Shown one piece after another: positions 1 to 5,893 of a DNA stretch of 8,327 nt. The position numbers were made by a program, and so were the translations under genes. The first letter of the stretch is position 1. Each line of letters begins with the position of its first letter. The stretch covers positions 1-8,327 of the forward strand of contig JBNKCL010000043.1 in assembly GCA_050287725.1 (NCBI GenBank), written 5' to 3'. The notes beneath the pieces are model-generated. The model was not told where the DNA came from. It saw only the letters and a list, made by a program, of their open reading frames with translations, and made no database searches. This stretch comes from CBFDBF01 sp050287725 (lineage in GTDB: Bacteria > Pseudomonadota > Gammaproteobacteria > Chromatiales > Chromatiaceae).

Positions 1-240
1 GCGGGCGAGGGACCGCCCGTCGCTGGAGCCCCGGAAAGCCCGAGGCGCGCAGGGAACCCCGCAGGGGCAAGGAACCGGGGTGCCCTTTTCTTTCGCCTAT
101 TTCTTTTGGGCAAGCAAAAGAAATAGGCTCGCAGCCTGAGTAAAGAAAGCAGAAAAGGGAGTAAGGGTTCGTGGGCTGCGAAACTGATTAGCAAACTTAA
201 AACAAAGAATCAGATCAGCCACGAAACCGATCACCAGAAA
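1..240 (+). repeat. Left copy of a structured intergenic repeat, cut by the window edge
   Basis: This segment matches the reverse complement of the right end of the window. Left position i pairs with right position 8288 minus i, with no gaps to about position 190. Over positions 1-147 I count 10 differences (19, 38, 39, 55, 62, 75, 98, 99, 124, 125). Similarity then weakens but reappears in blocks: GTGGGCTGCGAAACT near 171-185, and GATCAG plus CACGAAACC near 213-229 after a 2-base shift. It contains a perfect 14-bp hairpin (95-128), a CCCC/GGGG mini-hairpin (57-67), CCCTTTTC paired with GAAAAGGG (83-90 with 152-159) and CGCAGCC paired with GGCTGCG (130-136 with 174-180). No plausible gene lies in it. 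I recall similar repeats from other proteobacterial genomes but cannot name a family. The copy probably continues left of the window. Confidence 0.9.
95..128. repeat. Perfect 14-bp hairpin within the left repeat
   Basis: GCCTATTTCTTTTG (95-108) is followed by the 6-base loop GGCAAG and the exact reverse complement of the arm (115-128). The equivalent hairpin in the right repeat has CC/GG where this copy has TA/TA, so pairing is kept. No run of T or A on either side suggests an ordinary intrinsic terminator. Confidence 0.9.
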
Positions 241-277
241 TCGGGGAAATAGATAGAGAAAAGCCGGCCCCAAAAAG

Positions 278-305
278 CAAAAAGCCCGCGGAAGCGGGCT
301 TTTTG
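278..305 (-). terminator. Intrinsic terminator after tRNA-Gln
   Basis: A perfect 12-bp stem (278-289 with 294-305) closes a 4-base loop. Read on the minus strand the stem has a GC-rich core (GCCCGC/GCGGGC) and ends in a TTTTTG run, with a further TTTTT at 276-272. It begins 2 bases beyond the encoded CCA of the tRNA, so it fits the end of the rplM-rpsI-tRNA transcript. The stem is symmetric, with A-rich and T-rich flanks, so it could also stop plus-strand transcription arriving from the repeat. Confidence 0.88.
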
Positions 306-307
306 TT

Positions 308-381
308 TGGCTGGGGACCGAGGAGTCGAACCTCGACATACGGAGTCAGAGTCCGCTGTCCTACCATTAGACGAGTCCCCA
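308..381 (-). tRNA. tRNA-Gln (anticodon CUG)
   Basis: The minus strand folds into a tRNA of 74 bases including an encoded CCA. The acceptor stem TGGGGAC pairs with GTCCCCA, followed by discriminator G and CCA (310-308). The D arm holds GTC...GAC with GGTAG in the loop. The anticodon stem GCGGA/TCCGT carries the loop CTCTGAC, giving anticodon CTG, which reads CAG (Gln). The T arm is CGAGG-TTCGACT-CCTCG. The U-A first acceptor pair and G discriminator agree with E. coli glutamine tRNAs. It lies 59 bp downstream of rpsI on the same strand, and I see no convincing promoter in between, so co-transcription with the ribosomal protein genes is possible. Confidence 0.95.
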
Positions 382-440
382 ATTTTGGAACCAGCGGGTA
401 AGCGTCTCCTGCAGCCAGGAACCGGAACTGACTCCGGCGC

Positions 441-833
441 TTAGCGCTTGGAGTACTGCGGACGCTTGCGGGCCTTGTGCAGACCGACCTTTTTGCGTTC
501 CACCTCGCGGGCGTCGCGGGTCAGGAAGCCGGCCTTGCGCATAGCGCTCTGCAGCGACTCGTCATACTGCGACAGGGCGCGGGCGATGCCGTGACGGATG
601 GCGCCGGCCTGGCCGGTGGTGCCGCCGCCGGTGACGCTGATCCGCAGATCCACCTTGTCCGCAACCTCGGCCAGGTTCAGCGGCTGGCGAACCACCATAC
701 GGGCGGTTTCGCGGCCGAAGAACTTGTCCAGCGGACGATTGTTCACCATGATCTCCCCTTTGCCGGGAGCGAGGTACACGCGCGCAGTGGAGCTTTTGCG
801 ACGACCGGTTGCGTAGGTTTGGGTTGCTGCCAT
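441..833 (-). CDS. rpsI: 30S ribosomal protein S9
   Basis: The 130-residue product has the same length as E. coli S9 and is recognisable throughout. The N-terminal segment YATGRRKSSTARVYLAPGKG, the middle segment VTGGGTTGQAGAIRHGIARAL and the basic tail KARKRPQYSKR are typical. In the family the C-terminal tail reaches into the 30S P site, and its final Arg, present here, contacts the tRNA anticodon region. The protein works in the small-subunit head. The gene follows rplM by 44 bp, the usual bacterial L13-S9 pairing, so it is probably read from the rplM promoter. The start is the ATG at 833-831; only a weak GGAA-type ribosome binding sequence precedes it, which would fit translation linked to rplM. 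The next feature downstream is tRNA-Gln rather than the petABC or sspA genes I recall following rpsI in Pseudomonas or E. coli. Confidence 0.98.
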   Translation of the reverse strand: MAATQTYATGRRKSSTARVYLAPGKGEIMVNNRPLDKFFGRETARMVVRQPLNLAEVADKVDLRISVTGGGTTGQAGAIRHGIARALSQYDESLQSAMRKAGFLTRDAREVERKKVGLHKARKRPQYSKR

Positions 834-877
834 CTTATTTGATTCCGATTTCAGATTACTGGTTCAACGGCGGTGGT

Positions 878-1306
878 TCAGAATTCCAGCGGCTTGGGCT
901 GCTGTGCCTGGTTCTTGTGCTCCGGGCCGGCGTAGACCCGCAGTTTCTTGAACATGGCACGACCCAGCGCATTCTTGGGGAGCATCCCCTTCACCGCGGT
1001 CTCGATCACCCGCTCCGGGGCCTTGGCCAACAGCTTTTCCAGGCTGATTGACTTGAGGTTCCCGATGTAGCCGGTGTGATGATGGTACATCTTGTCGCTC
1101 ATCTTGTTGCCGGTGACGCGCACCTTCTCGGCGTTCACCACCACAATATAGTCGCCGGTATCCACATGCGGGGTATATTCCGGCTTATGCTTGCCGCGCA
1201 GGCGGCTGGCGATTTCGCTGGCCAACCGGCCGAGAGTCTTGTCGGCGGCATCCACCAGATACCAGTCGCGGCGCACCTCCGCCGGCTTTGCACTTACAGT
1301 CGTCAT
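878..1306 (-). CDS. rplM: 50S ribosomal protein L13
   Basis: The 142-residue protein equals E. coli L13 in length and keeps its hallmark stretches: RDWYLVDAADKTLGRLAS near the N terminus, GKHKPEYTPHVDTGDYIVVVNAEKV, the HHHTGYIG segment near residue 78, and AVKGMLPKNALGRAMFKKL toward the C terminus. L13 is an early-assembling large-subunit protein that binds 23S rRNA. The ATG at 1306-1304 is preceded by GGAG (minus strand, 1318-1315) with 8 bases between, which supports this start. It is the first gene of a transcript with rpsI. In E. coli this operon is reported to be repressed at translation by L13; the long leader here (about 115 bases if the proposed promoter is right) can form two competing hairpins, so similar control is plausible but unproven. 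Confidence 0.98.
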   Translation of the reverse strand: MTTVSAKPAEVRRDWYLVDAADKTLGRLASEIASRLRGKHKPEYTPHVDTGDYIVVVNAEKVRVTGNKMSDKMYHHHTGYIGNLKSISLEKLLAKAPERVIETAVKGMLPKNALGRAMFKKLRVYAGPEHKNQAQQPKPLEF

Positions 1307-1337
1307 TGGATCTGCTCCAAGAGAAAACCTATGTCGT

Positions 1338-1357
1338 CGGTCCCGGACCGGTGTCCG
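1338..1357 (-). promoter_or_regulatory. Competing hairpins in the rplM leader
   Basis: In minus-strand RNA the segment can form CGGAC-ACCG-GUCCG (1357-1344) or CGGUC-CGG-GACCG (1350-1338). The two share bases 1350-1344 and cannot coexist. They lie about 20 bases upstream of the GGAG ribosome binding site of rplM. A regulatory role is inferred from position, and no match to a described L13 leader family is claimed. Confidence 0.35.
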
Positions 1358-1427
1358 TCGCGTTTCATTCCGCGCCCGCGATCACCGAATCGTGCGGGGC
1401 CTTCAACCGCTTGAAAAAAGAGCGCGA

Positions 1428-1456
1428 ATGTTACCCAACTCCGGCCGAAGTTACAA
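1428..1456 (-). promoter_or_regulatory. Candidate sigma70 promoter of rplM-rpsI
   Basis: Read on the minus strand there is TTGTAA (1456-1451), a 17-base spacer and TAACAT (1433-1428); each hexamer matches 4 of 6 consensus bases. Transcription would begin near 1421, leaving a leader of about 115 bases before rplM. This is a pattern match only; it is the best-spaced pair I found in the region. Confidence 0.45.
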
Positions 1457-1507
1457 GCCCGCTGCCGGGAAATCGCGGCCTCCGGGACTCGGGGAACGCC
1501 CGCGGGT

Positions 1508-1540
1508 ATTATGGATCAACGCCCCCCAATCCACCATAAT
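1508..1540. promoter_or_regulatory. Inverted repeat and possible promoter of the iron-sulfur gene
   Basis: ATTATGG (1508-1514) and CCATAAT (1534-1540) form a perfect 7-bp inverted repeat with a 19-bp gap containing a run of six C. CATAAT at 1535-1540 matches 5 of 6 bases of a -10 box and has TGGATC (1512-1517) 17 bp upstream, a poor -35 element. TATTAT (1507-1512) is another possible -10 box. The arms therefore overlap the likely plus-strand promoter of the gene starting at 1588, as an operator would. The evidence is positional only. Confidence 0.3.
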
Positions 1541-1587
1541 CCCGATTCTGGCCGATACCAACCCAAATTCACCGCCGACCCATAGCC

Positions 1588-2814
1588 GTGCACCTTGAAG
1601 AGATCCTTGCCGAAGCCGACCGCTGCGTGAAATGCGGCTACTGCCTCCCCGCCTGCCCCACCTACCGGCAGAGCCGGGACGAGGGGGAGTCGCCGCGTGG
1701 CCGGATCGCGCTGATCCAGGGGGCTTTCGAGGGGCTGGTGAGCGGGAAGCGGCTGCGGCTGCATCTCGATCACTGTCTGGTGTGCCGGTCCTGCGAGCCG
1801 GCCTGTCCCTCCGGGGTGCGGTACGTCCGGCTCATCACCGCGGCCCGGATCCGGCAGCGGGAGAACGAACCGGCTTATCGCCGTCTTGCCACCCGGGTGA
1901 CGCTCGCGCTGCTCTCCCGGCTCCCTTACCGGCGCTCTGCGGCTTTCCTGGCATACCTTTATGAACAGTCCGCTCCGATTCGCCGGTTGGTGCGGGGAGC
2001 GGGAGCGGGGTTGCGGCGCCGGGATGCCTTGTTGCCCCCTTTGCAGCGCCCGATCCGCTGGCAGGCGCGGTACCGTCCGGCCGGGGAATCCGTCGGGCGA
2101 GTGGCGCTGTTTACCGGCTGCGTGGGACGAATTACCGACCAGCCGGCACTGCTGGCGGCGATCGACCTGCTGACCCGGTTGGGAGTGGAGGTGGCGGTCC
2201 CCGCGGAACAGGGTTGTTGCGGCGCCATGCATCTGCAGGCGGGGGACGAGCGAAGGGCGGAACGGGCGGCGGCGGGCAACCGGCGCGCCTTCGACGGGCT
2301 GGGCGTGGAGGCGATCCTTACCGTCGCCAGCGGCTGCGGCGCCCACCTTTCCGAATACGGAGCGCGGGGTGCGCCGCTGCCGGTCCCGGTGCTGGATATC
2401 AGCGCCTTCCTGGAACGGTTGCCGCAGATCGACCGGCTGTCGTTTCGCCCCCTGGCGCAACGGGTTGCGGTGCACACTCCCTGCTCGCTGCAGAACGTGC
2501 TGGGCGATGCCGATGCGCCGCTCCGGCTGCTACGGCGCATCCCGGAGTTGGAGGTGTCGCCGCTGCCGGACAACGATCGCTGTTGCGGGGGGGCGGGACG
2601 TTATCTGTTGAGTGAACCGCAGCTCGCGGACCAATTGCGGGACCATAAGCTGGAGGCGATGCGCACCTGCGGGGCGGAGATCGTCGTCACCTCCAACACC
2701 GGCTGCGCTCTGCAACTGAGGGCGGCGGTCCGGGCGGCGGGGTCGGCGGTGGAGGTGCTGCATCCGGTGCAGCTGCTGGCGCGGCAGTGGCCGCCGGAGA
2801 AGGAATCCGAATAG
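1588..2814 (+). CDS. GlcF/GlpC-type (Fe-S)-binding oxidoreductase subunit
   Basis: The 408-residue protein is about the size of glycolate oxidase subunit GlcF. It has two ferredoxin-type 4Fe-4S motifs, C13xxC16xxC19xxxC23P and C63xxC66xxC69xxxC73P. Two cysteine-rich CCG domains follow: C178 with C210-C211-G212 and C250, then C299 with C332-C333-G334 and C373. Known relatives (GlcF, GlpC, LutA, HdrD) pass electrons from an FAD-containing dehydrogenase partner to quinone or another acceptor at the membrane. No such FAD subunit is next to it: the upstream gene is divergent and the downstream genes convergent, so it appears monocistronic and its substrate cannot be named. There is no signal peptide or membrane segment. 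The start is GTG at 1588, the only start codon between the in-frame stop at 1537-1539 and the first cluster motif; it lacks a clear ribosome binding site. The product ends 16 bp from speD. Confidence 0.88.
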   Translation: MHLEEILAEADRCVKCGYCLPACPTYRQSRDEGESPRGRIALIQGAFEGLVSGKRLRLHLDHCLVCRSCEPACPSGVRYVRLITAARIRQRENEPAYRRLATRVTLALLSRLPYRRSAAFLAYLYEQSAPIRRLVRGAGAGLRRRDALLPPLQRPIRWQARYRPAGESVGRVALFTGCVGRITDQPALLAAIDLLTRLGVEVAVPAEQGCCGAMHLQAGDERRAERAAAGNRRAFDGLGVEAILTVASGCGAHLSEYGARGAPLPVPVLDISAFLERLPQIDRLSFRPLAQRVAVHTPCSLQNVLGDADAPLRLLRRIPELEVSPLPDNDRCCGGAGRYLLSEPQLADQLRDHKLEAMRTCGAEIVVTSNTGCALQLRAAVRAAGSAVEVLHPVQLLARQWPPEKESE

Positions 2815-2830
2815 CGGGATTCGGGAACGA

Positions 2831-3646
2831 TCAGAACTCCAGATTGCGGGAGAGGTTCTCGCCGTAGAAGATCTCCGCCACCTCACGCCGCAGCAGTTTA
2901 TGCAGCCGCAGACGCTCCTTCTCCGAAAGGTCGCACTCATCCACACAGAACAGGTAGTGATCCAGGGTGAAGTCCTTGATCATCATCTTGGTGTGGAAGA
3001 TGTTCTCCTGGTAGACGTTGACGTCCACCATCTGATAACGCCGCTTGGTATCCCGCGACAGATAGTTCTGGATAGAGCTGATGTTGTGGTCGATGAAATG
3101 CTTGCGGCCGCGCACGTCACGGGTAAAACCGCGCACCCGGTAATCCATGGTCACGATGTCGGACTCGAAGGAGTGAATCAGATAGTTCAACGCCTTGAGC
3201 GGCGAGATACGGCCGCAGGTGGAGACGTCGATATCGGCGCGGAAGGTGCTGATGCCGCTGTCGGGGTGGCTCTCCGGATAGGTGTGGACGGTGATGTGAC
3301 TCTTGTCCAGGTGGGCCACCACCGCATCCGGCAGCGGACCCGGCGCCTCGGTATTGGAGAGATATTCGGCGGCCACCGGCTCTTCCGAGATCAGCATGGT
3401 CACGCTCGCACCCTGCGGGTCGTAATCCTGATGCGCGATATTGAGGATGTTGGCGCCGATGATGTTGGCGACATCGGTCAGGATCTGGGTCAGCCGCTCC
3501 GCGTTATAGGCCTCATCGATGTACTCGATATAGGCGTGCATCTGCTCCGGACTGTTGGCGTAACAGACGTCGTAGATATTGAAGCTGAGTGTCTTGGTGA
3601 GGTTATTGAAACCATGAAGCTTCAGACGTTTGAGAGACTTGGTCAT
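2831..3646 (-). CDS. speD: S-adenosylmethionine decarboxylase proenzyme
   Basis: The 271-residue product is of the E. coli long SpeD type (E. coli about 264 residues). It converts S-adenosylmethionine to decarboxylated SAM, the aminopropyl donor for spermidine synthesis in the cytoplasm. The self-cleavage site is clear: K115-S116-H117 within LDKSHITVHTYPE, where Ser116 would become the pyruvoyl group of the alpha chain. STCG (142-145) contains the conserved Cys144, and the segments ESDIVTMDYRVRGFTRD and MVDVNVYQENIFHTKM match the family. The start is the ATG at 3646-3644; only a weak GGAT precedes it, but the N terminus KRLKLHGFNNLTKTLSFNIYD is as expected. It lies 73 bp downstream of the DUF885 gene and may be read through from it or from its own candidate promoter. 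No spermidine synthase gene is in the window. Confidence 0.97.
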   Translation of the reverse strand: MTKSLKRLKLHGFNNLTKTLSFNIYDVCYANSPEQMHAYIEYIDEAYNAERLTQILTDVANIIGANILNIAHQDYDPQGASVTMLISEEPVAAEYLSNTEAPGPLPDAVVAHLDKSHITVHTYPESHPDSGISTFRADIDVSTCGRISPLKALNYLIHSFESDIVTMDYRVRGFTRDVRGRKHFIDHNISSIQNYLSRDTKRRYQMVDVNVYQENIFHTKMMIKDFTLDHYLFCVDECDLSEKERLRLHKLLRREVAEIFYGENLSRNLEF

Positions 3647-3687
3647 CGATCCAGATTGTTTTCACCGCCGGGTTGAAAGAGGGGGGT

Positions 3688-3716
3688 ATTCTACTGCCGC
3701 CGGCCCCCAACTCCAA
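3688..3716 (-). promoter_or_regulatory. Candidate promoter of speD
   Basis: On the minus strand TAGAAT (3693-3688, 5 of 6 to consensus) is preceded by a 17-base spacer and TTGGAG (3716-3711, 3 of 6). It lies almost wholly in the short gap between the DUF885 gene and speD and would give speD its own transcript with a leader of about 35 bases. The -35 element is weak. Confidence 0.35.
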
Positions 3717-3719
3717 AAG

Positions 3720-5369
3720 CTATTTGCACGGCAGTTCCAAGGTGGCCGCCAGTTCATTCCACACCGCCGCCCCATGATTGCGCTTGATCAAAAGCGGAAC
3801 CGGCGCCATGCCCTGTTCCAGCAGGCGGGCGTGAAATGCGGCCAGGGAATCGTCAGGCTGGTGCCGTTTCCGCTGTTCGCGCAACGCGGCAAACAGCTGC
3901 CAGCCTACCACCGCCGCCAGCGCATCGCTGGGGAAGCGGGTCAGGTGCAGCAGATCCATGCGCGCCCGCGCCTCGGTCACCCCCGGCACCGATACCAGCC
4001 GGCGCAGCGCTTCGTCCACATTCAGGCCGTGCAGGTGCACCTCCAGATCCAGTAGCGCCAGACGGGTCCGGTAGGTCTGCTCCAGCAGCCGCATCAGGGA
4101 GAGATCGGCGCCGATGGAGACGCCTTGTTCAAACAGCAGTTGCTCGGCATAGAGCAGCCAACCGCCCGCCATGCCGGGGGCGGGGTTGAGCCGCCGCATC
4201 AGGCCGCCCGACGCCACCGCTTCGGCTGCCGCGATGGCCAGCAGGTGGAAGCCGGACCAGCCGTAGCGGATGCAGCGGATGGTCAATGCGGCCGGGGAAC
4301 TATCCTCCGGGTCCAGGCAAAGGGTTCCCCGCAGTTCGGGGTCGCCCGGAACCGGTTGCCGATAACCGATGATCGCATTGTCGTAATCGAGTACCGGCGG
4401 TGGTTCCGTGCATCGTAGCGGCGCCGGCTGAGACGGGATTGTAAACAGATTGTTTTGTGTGAGCTTGCTGCGCAGCGATTCGCACTGATGTCGGGCGAAT
4501 TCCAATCGCTCTTGCGGGGATTCCCAGCGATGCGCCGAGATCTCGTCCAGCCAGGCGCCCGCTGCGCGTCCCGGCGCCTGTGTTTCGCACAGCTCCTGCA
4601 ACTGTGTTTGCGCCTGATCATGCACTCGGCGCACCAGCGCCGACAGCCGTTCCGGATCTGCGGGCAGGAAGTGACGATGACGCAACAGTTGCAGAAACTG
4701 GGATTCACCGCAGGCGGGAGTGCCTGCCGCCGCCGGCGCGATCACCTGTTCCAGAAAGTGGAGATAGCCGTCCAGCGCCTCGGCGGCCTCGTCGCACAAA
4801 GCACGGATGCGTAGCGCATTCTCGTACCCGCGCAACTGCAACCGGCTGGTCTTCAATCCTCGCAAGTAGCCGCAGTCGCTACGTCCCTGTTCCAGCGCCG
4901 TATTGAGCCACAGGGGCGGGACCTGCGCCGGGGTGGTGCCTAACTGCGCGCGGGCGTGGCGCAGGTACTCGGGAATGCGGGAGAGATATCGGCTCAGCGC
5001 TTCGCTCCGCTCGATCTGCGGAGCCTCCACCAGTTGCCGCACTCCGGTCACCGGGAGATAGCGTAGCGGGTCCCGCTGCCGCCAATCCTGAACCACCAAC
5101 TGTTGATACTCGCATTGGCAGGCGCCGAACAGCAGCTGCAGATCGAGCTGCCGGTCGTCATCCAGAGCGTGGAAATCGAACTCTTCCAGCGCCAGGATCA
5201 TGTTCTCCAACCAGGAGCCCAGAGCCCCGATCTCATCGTCGTCGATCGCCGGCAATCCCCCTTCGTAACCGGAGACCCCGCACTGCAGGGCCGCCGCCGG
5301 ATAGAATCGAAACCACCCGGCATAGAACTCCTGGACCAGTGCGTCGAAGCTGCGCGCGATCTCGGACAT
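3720..5369 (-). CDS. DUF885-family protein with degenerate active-site motif
   Basis: The 549-residue protein resembles DUF885 proteins (putative metallopeptidase-like, mostly uncharacterised): an N-terminal helix with FYPAAALQCGVSGYEGGLP, a central LPVTGVRQLVEAPQIERSEALSRYLSRIPEYL, and a C-terminal region ending about PVPLLIKRNHGAAVW. In the family the C-terminal half usually carries a motif like HExxPGHH followed by EGWxLYxE. Here the equivalents are R368-Y-G-W-S-G-F-H375 and G402-G-W-L-L-Y-A-E409, so the first His, the Glu, the Pro, one further His and the Glu of EGW are all replaced. A zinc-peptidase activity is therefore doubtful. There is no signal peptide or membrane segment, suggesting a cytoplasmic protein. 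The ATG (5369-5367) overlaps the osmC stop as TGATG, implying translational coupling. Function unknown; the family assignment is from recall of motifs, without a profile search. Confidence 0.8.
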   Translation of the reverse strand: MSEIARSFDALVQEFYAGWFRFYPAAALQCGVSGYEGGLPAIDDDEIGALGSWLENMILALEEFDFHALDDDRQLDLQLLFGACQCEYQQLVVQDWRQRDPLRYLPVTGVRQLVEAPQIERSEALSRYLSRIPEYLRHARAQLGTTPAQVPPLWLNTALEQGRSDCGYLRGLKTSRLQLRGYENALRIRALCDEAAEALDGYLHFLEQVIAPAAAGTPACGESQFLQLLRHRHFLPADPERLSALVRRVHDQAQTQLQELCETQAPGRAAGAWLDEISAHRWESPQERLEFARHQCESLRSKLTQNNLFTIPSQPAPLRCTEPPPVLDYDNAIIGYRQPVPGDPELRGTLCLDPEDSSPAALTIRCIRYGWSGFHLLAIAAAEAVASGGLMRRLNPAPGMAGGWLLYAEQLLFEQGVSIGADLSLMRLLEQTYRTRLALLDLEVHLHGLNVDEALRRLVSVPGVTEARARMDLLHLTRFPSDALAAVVGWQLFAALREQRKRHQPDDSLAAFHARLLEQGMAPVPLLIKRNHGAAVWNELAATLELPCK

Positions 5370-5785
5370 CAGATCTCGACCAGCTCAAAATCGTGCGTTA
5401 CCTCCGCGGTGGCGCTCAGCATGATCGAGGCGGAGCAGTATTTTTCGGCGCTCAGGTTGACTGCGCGCTCCACCGCTTTCTCGGTCAGCCCCGGCCCGCC
5501 CACCTTAAAATGGACGTGGATACGGGTGAACACCTTGGGCTCGGTCTCGGCCCGTTCGGCGGATAGCTCAACCTCGCAGAAGGTCACCTCCTGGCGGCTC
5601 TTGCGCAGGATGTGGACCACATCGAACTGGGTGCATCCCCCCATCCCGAGCAACAGCATCTCCATCGGGCGCAGACCCAGATTCTGGCCTCCGAACTCGG
5701 GAGGGCCGTCCATCACCACTGCGTGCCCGCTTTGGGATTCGCCCACCATCAGGGTGTTTTCAACCCACTTAACCCGTGCCTTCAT
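5369..5785 (-). CDS. OsmC/YhfA-family thiol peroxidase-like protein
   Basis: From the ATG at 5785 the product has 138 residues, close to E. coli YhfA (134), and begins MKARVKWVE like it. OsmC-family proteins are dimeric cytoplasmic thiol proteins, several of which reduce organic hydroperoxides; the YhfA branch is poorly characterised. The two signature cysteines are present, C51 in GMGGCTQFDVV and C117 in SAEKYCSAS, as is the Glu of PMEML (E42). I prefer this ATG to a GTG one codon upstream because GGAG (minus strand) sits 8 bases before it. An ATGTGA mini-ORF lies between the two. The stop overlaps the start of the DUF885 gene as TGATG. The gene is divergent from the CRP/Vfr-like gene; association of YhfA-type genes with crp is also known in E. 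coli, and with vfr and speD in Pseudomonas. Confidence 0.92.
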   Translation of the reverse strand: MKARVKWVENTLMVGESQSGHAVVMDGPPEFGGQNLGLRPMEMLLLGMGGCTQFDVVHILRKSRQEVTFCEVELSAERAETEPKVFTRIHVHFKVGGPGLTEKAVERAVNLSAEKYCSASIMLSATAEVTHDFELVEI

Positions 5786-5828
5786 CACATCTTCTCCAAT
5801 TTAAGCGCCGCGCGCAGACTAGCATAGT

Positions 5829-5857
5829 TCGACAATTTCCTGGAGCACGCCTACAAT
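5829..5857 (+). promoter_or_regulatory. Sigma70 promoter of the crp/vfr-like gene
   Basis: TCGACA (5829-5834) and TACAAT (5852-5857) each match 5 of 6 consensus bases and are separated by exactly 17 bp. Transcription would start near 5864, giving a leader of about 30 bases before the ATG at 5894. This spacing also argues against the GTG at 5870 as the start, because it would leave only a few bases of leader. Confidence 0.7.
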
Positions 5858-5893
5858 GGCCTTATTTCTGTGGGTAAAACAAGAGCGCGCTCC

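Noticed and set aside
97..339. Minus-strand 80-codon reading frame with hydrophobic residues
   Set aside because: It overlaps the tRNA 3' end, the terminator and the repeat. The equivalent stretch of the right repeat copy is broken by stops. It is a by-product of T-rich repeat sequence.
407..437. Terminator between rpsI and tRNA-Gln
   Set aside because: Two 5-bp stems exist (407-420 and 422-437), but neither is followed by a T-run on the minus strand, so an intrinsic terminator is not supported.
1516..2475. Minus-strand 319-codon frame opposite the iron-sulfur gene
   Set aside because: Its product is Arg/Gln/Pro-rich with no recognisable motif, as expected for a shadow of GC-rich coding DNA. 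The plus-strand gene has complete metal-binding motifs.
2900..3676. Plus-strand 258-codon frame antisense to speD
   Set aside because: The composition is dominated by Val, Asp, Gly and His, a mirror of the speD codons. It has no domain signal, and speD is certain.
5774..5789. Possible CRP/Vfr site near TCACA between osmC and vfr
   Set aside because: Only one half-site (TCACA) is present. The partner at the required N6 spacing (CCGTG) does not match TGTGA.
5103..5804. Plus-strand 233-codon frame antisense to osmC and the DUF885 start
   Set aside because: It would run opposite two supported genes and shows no family resemblance.
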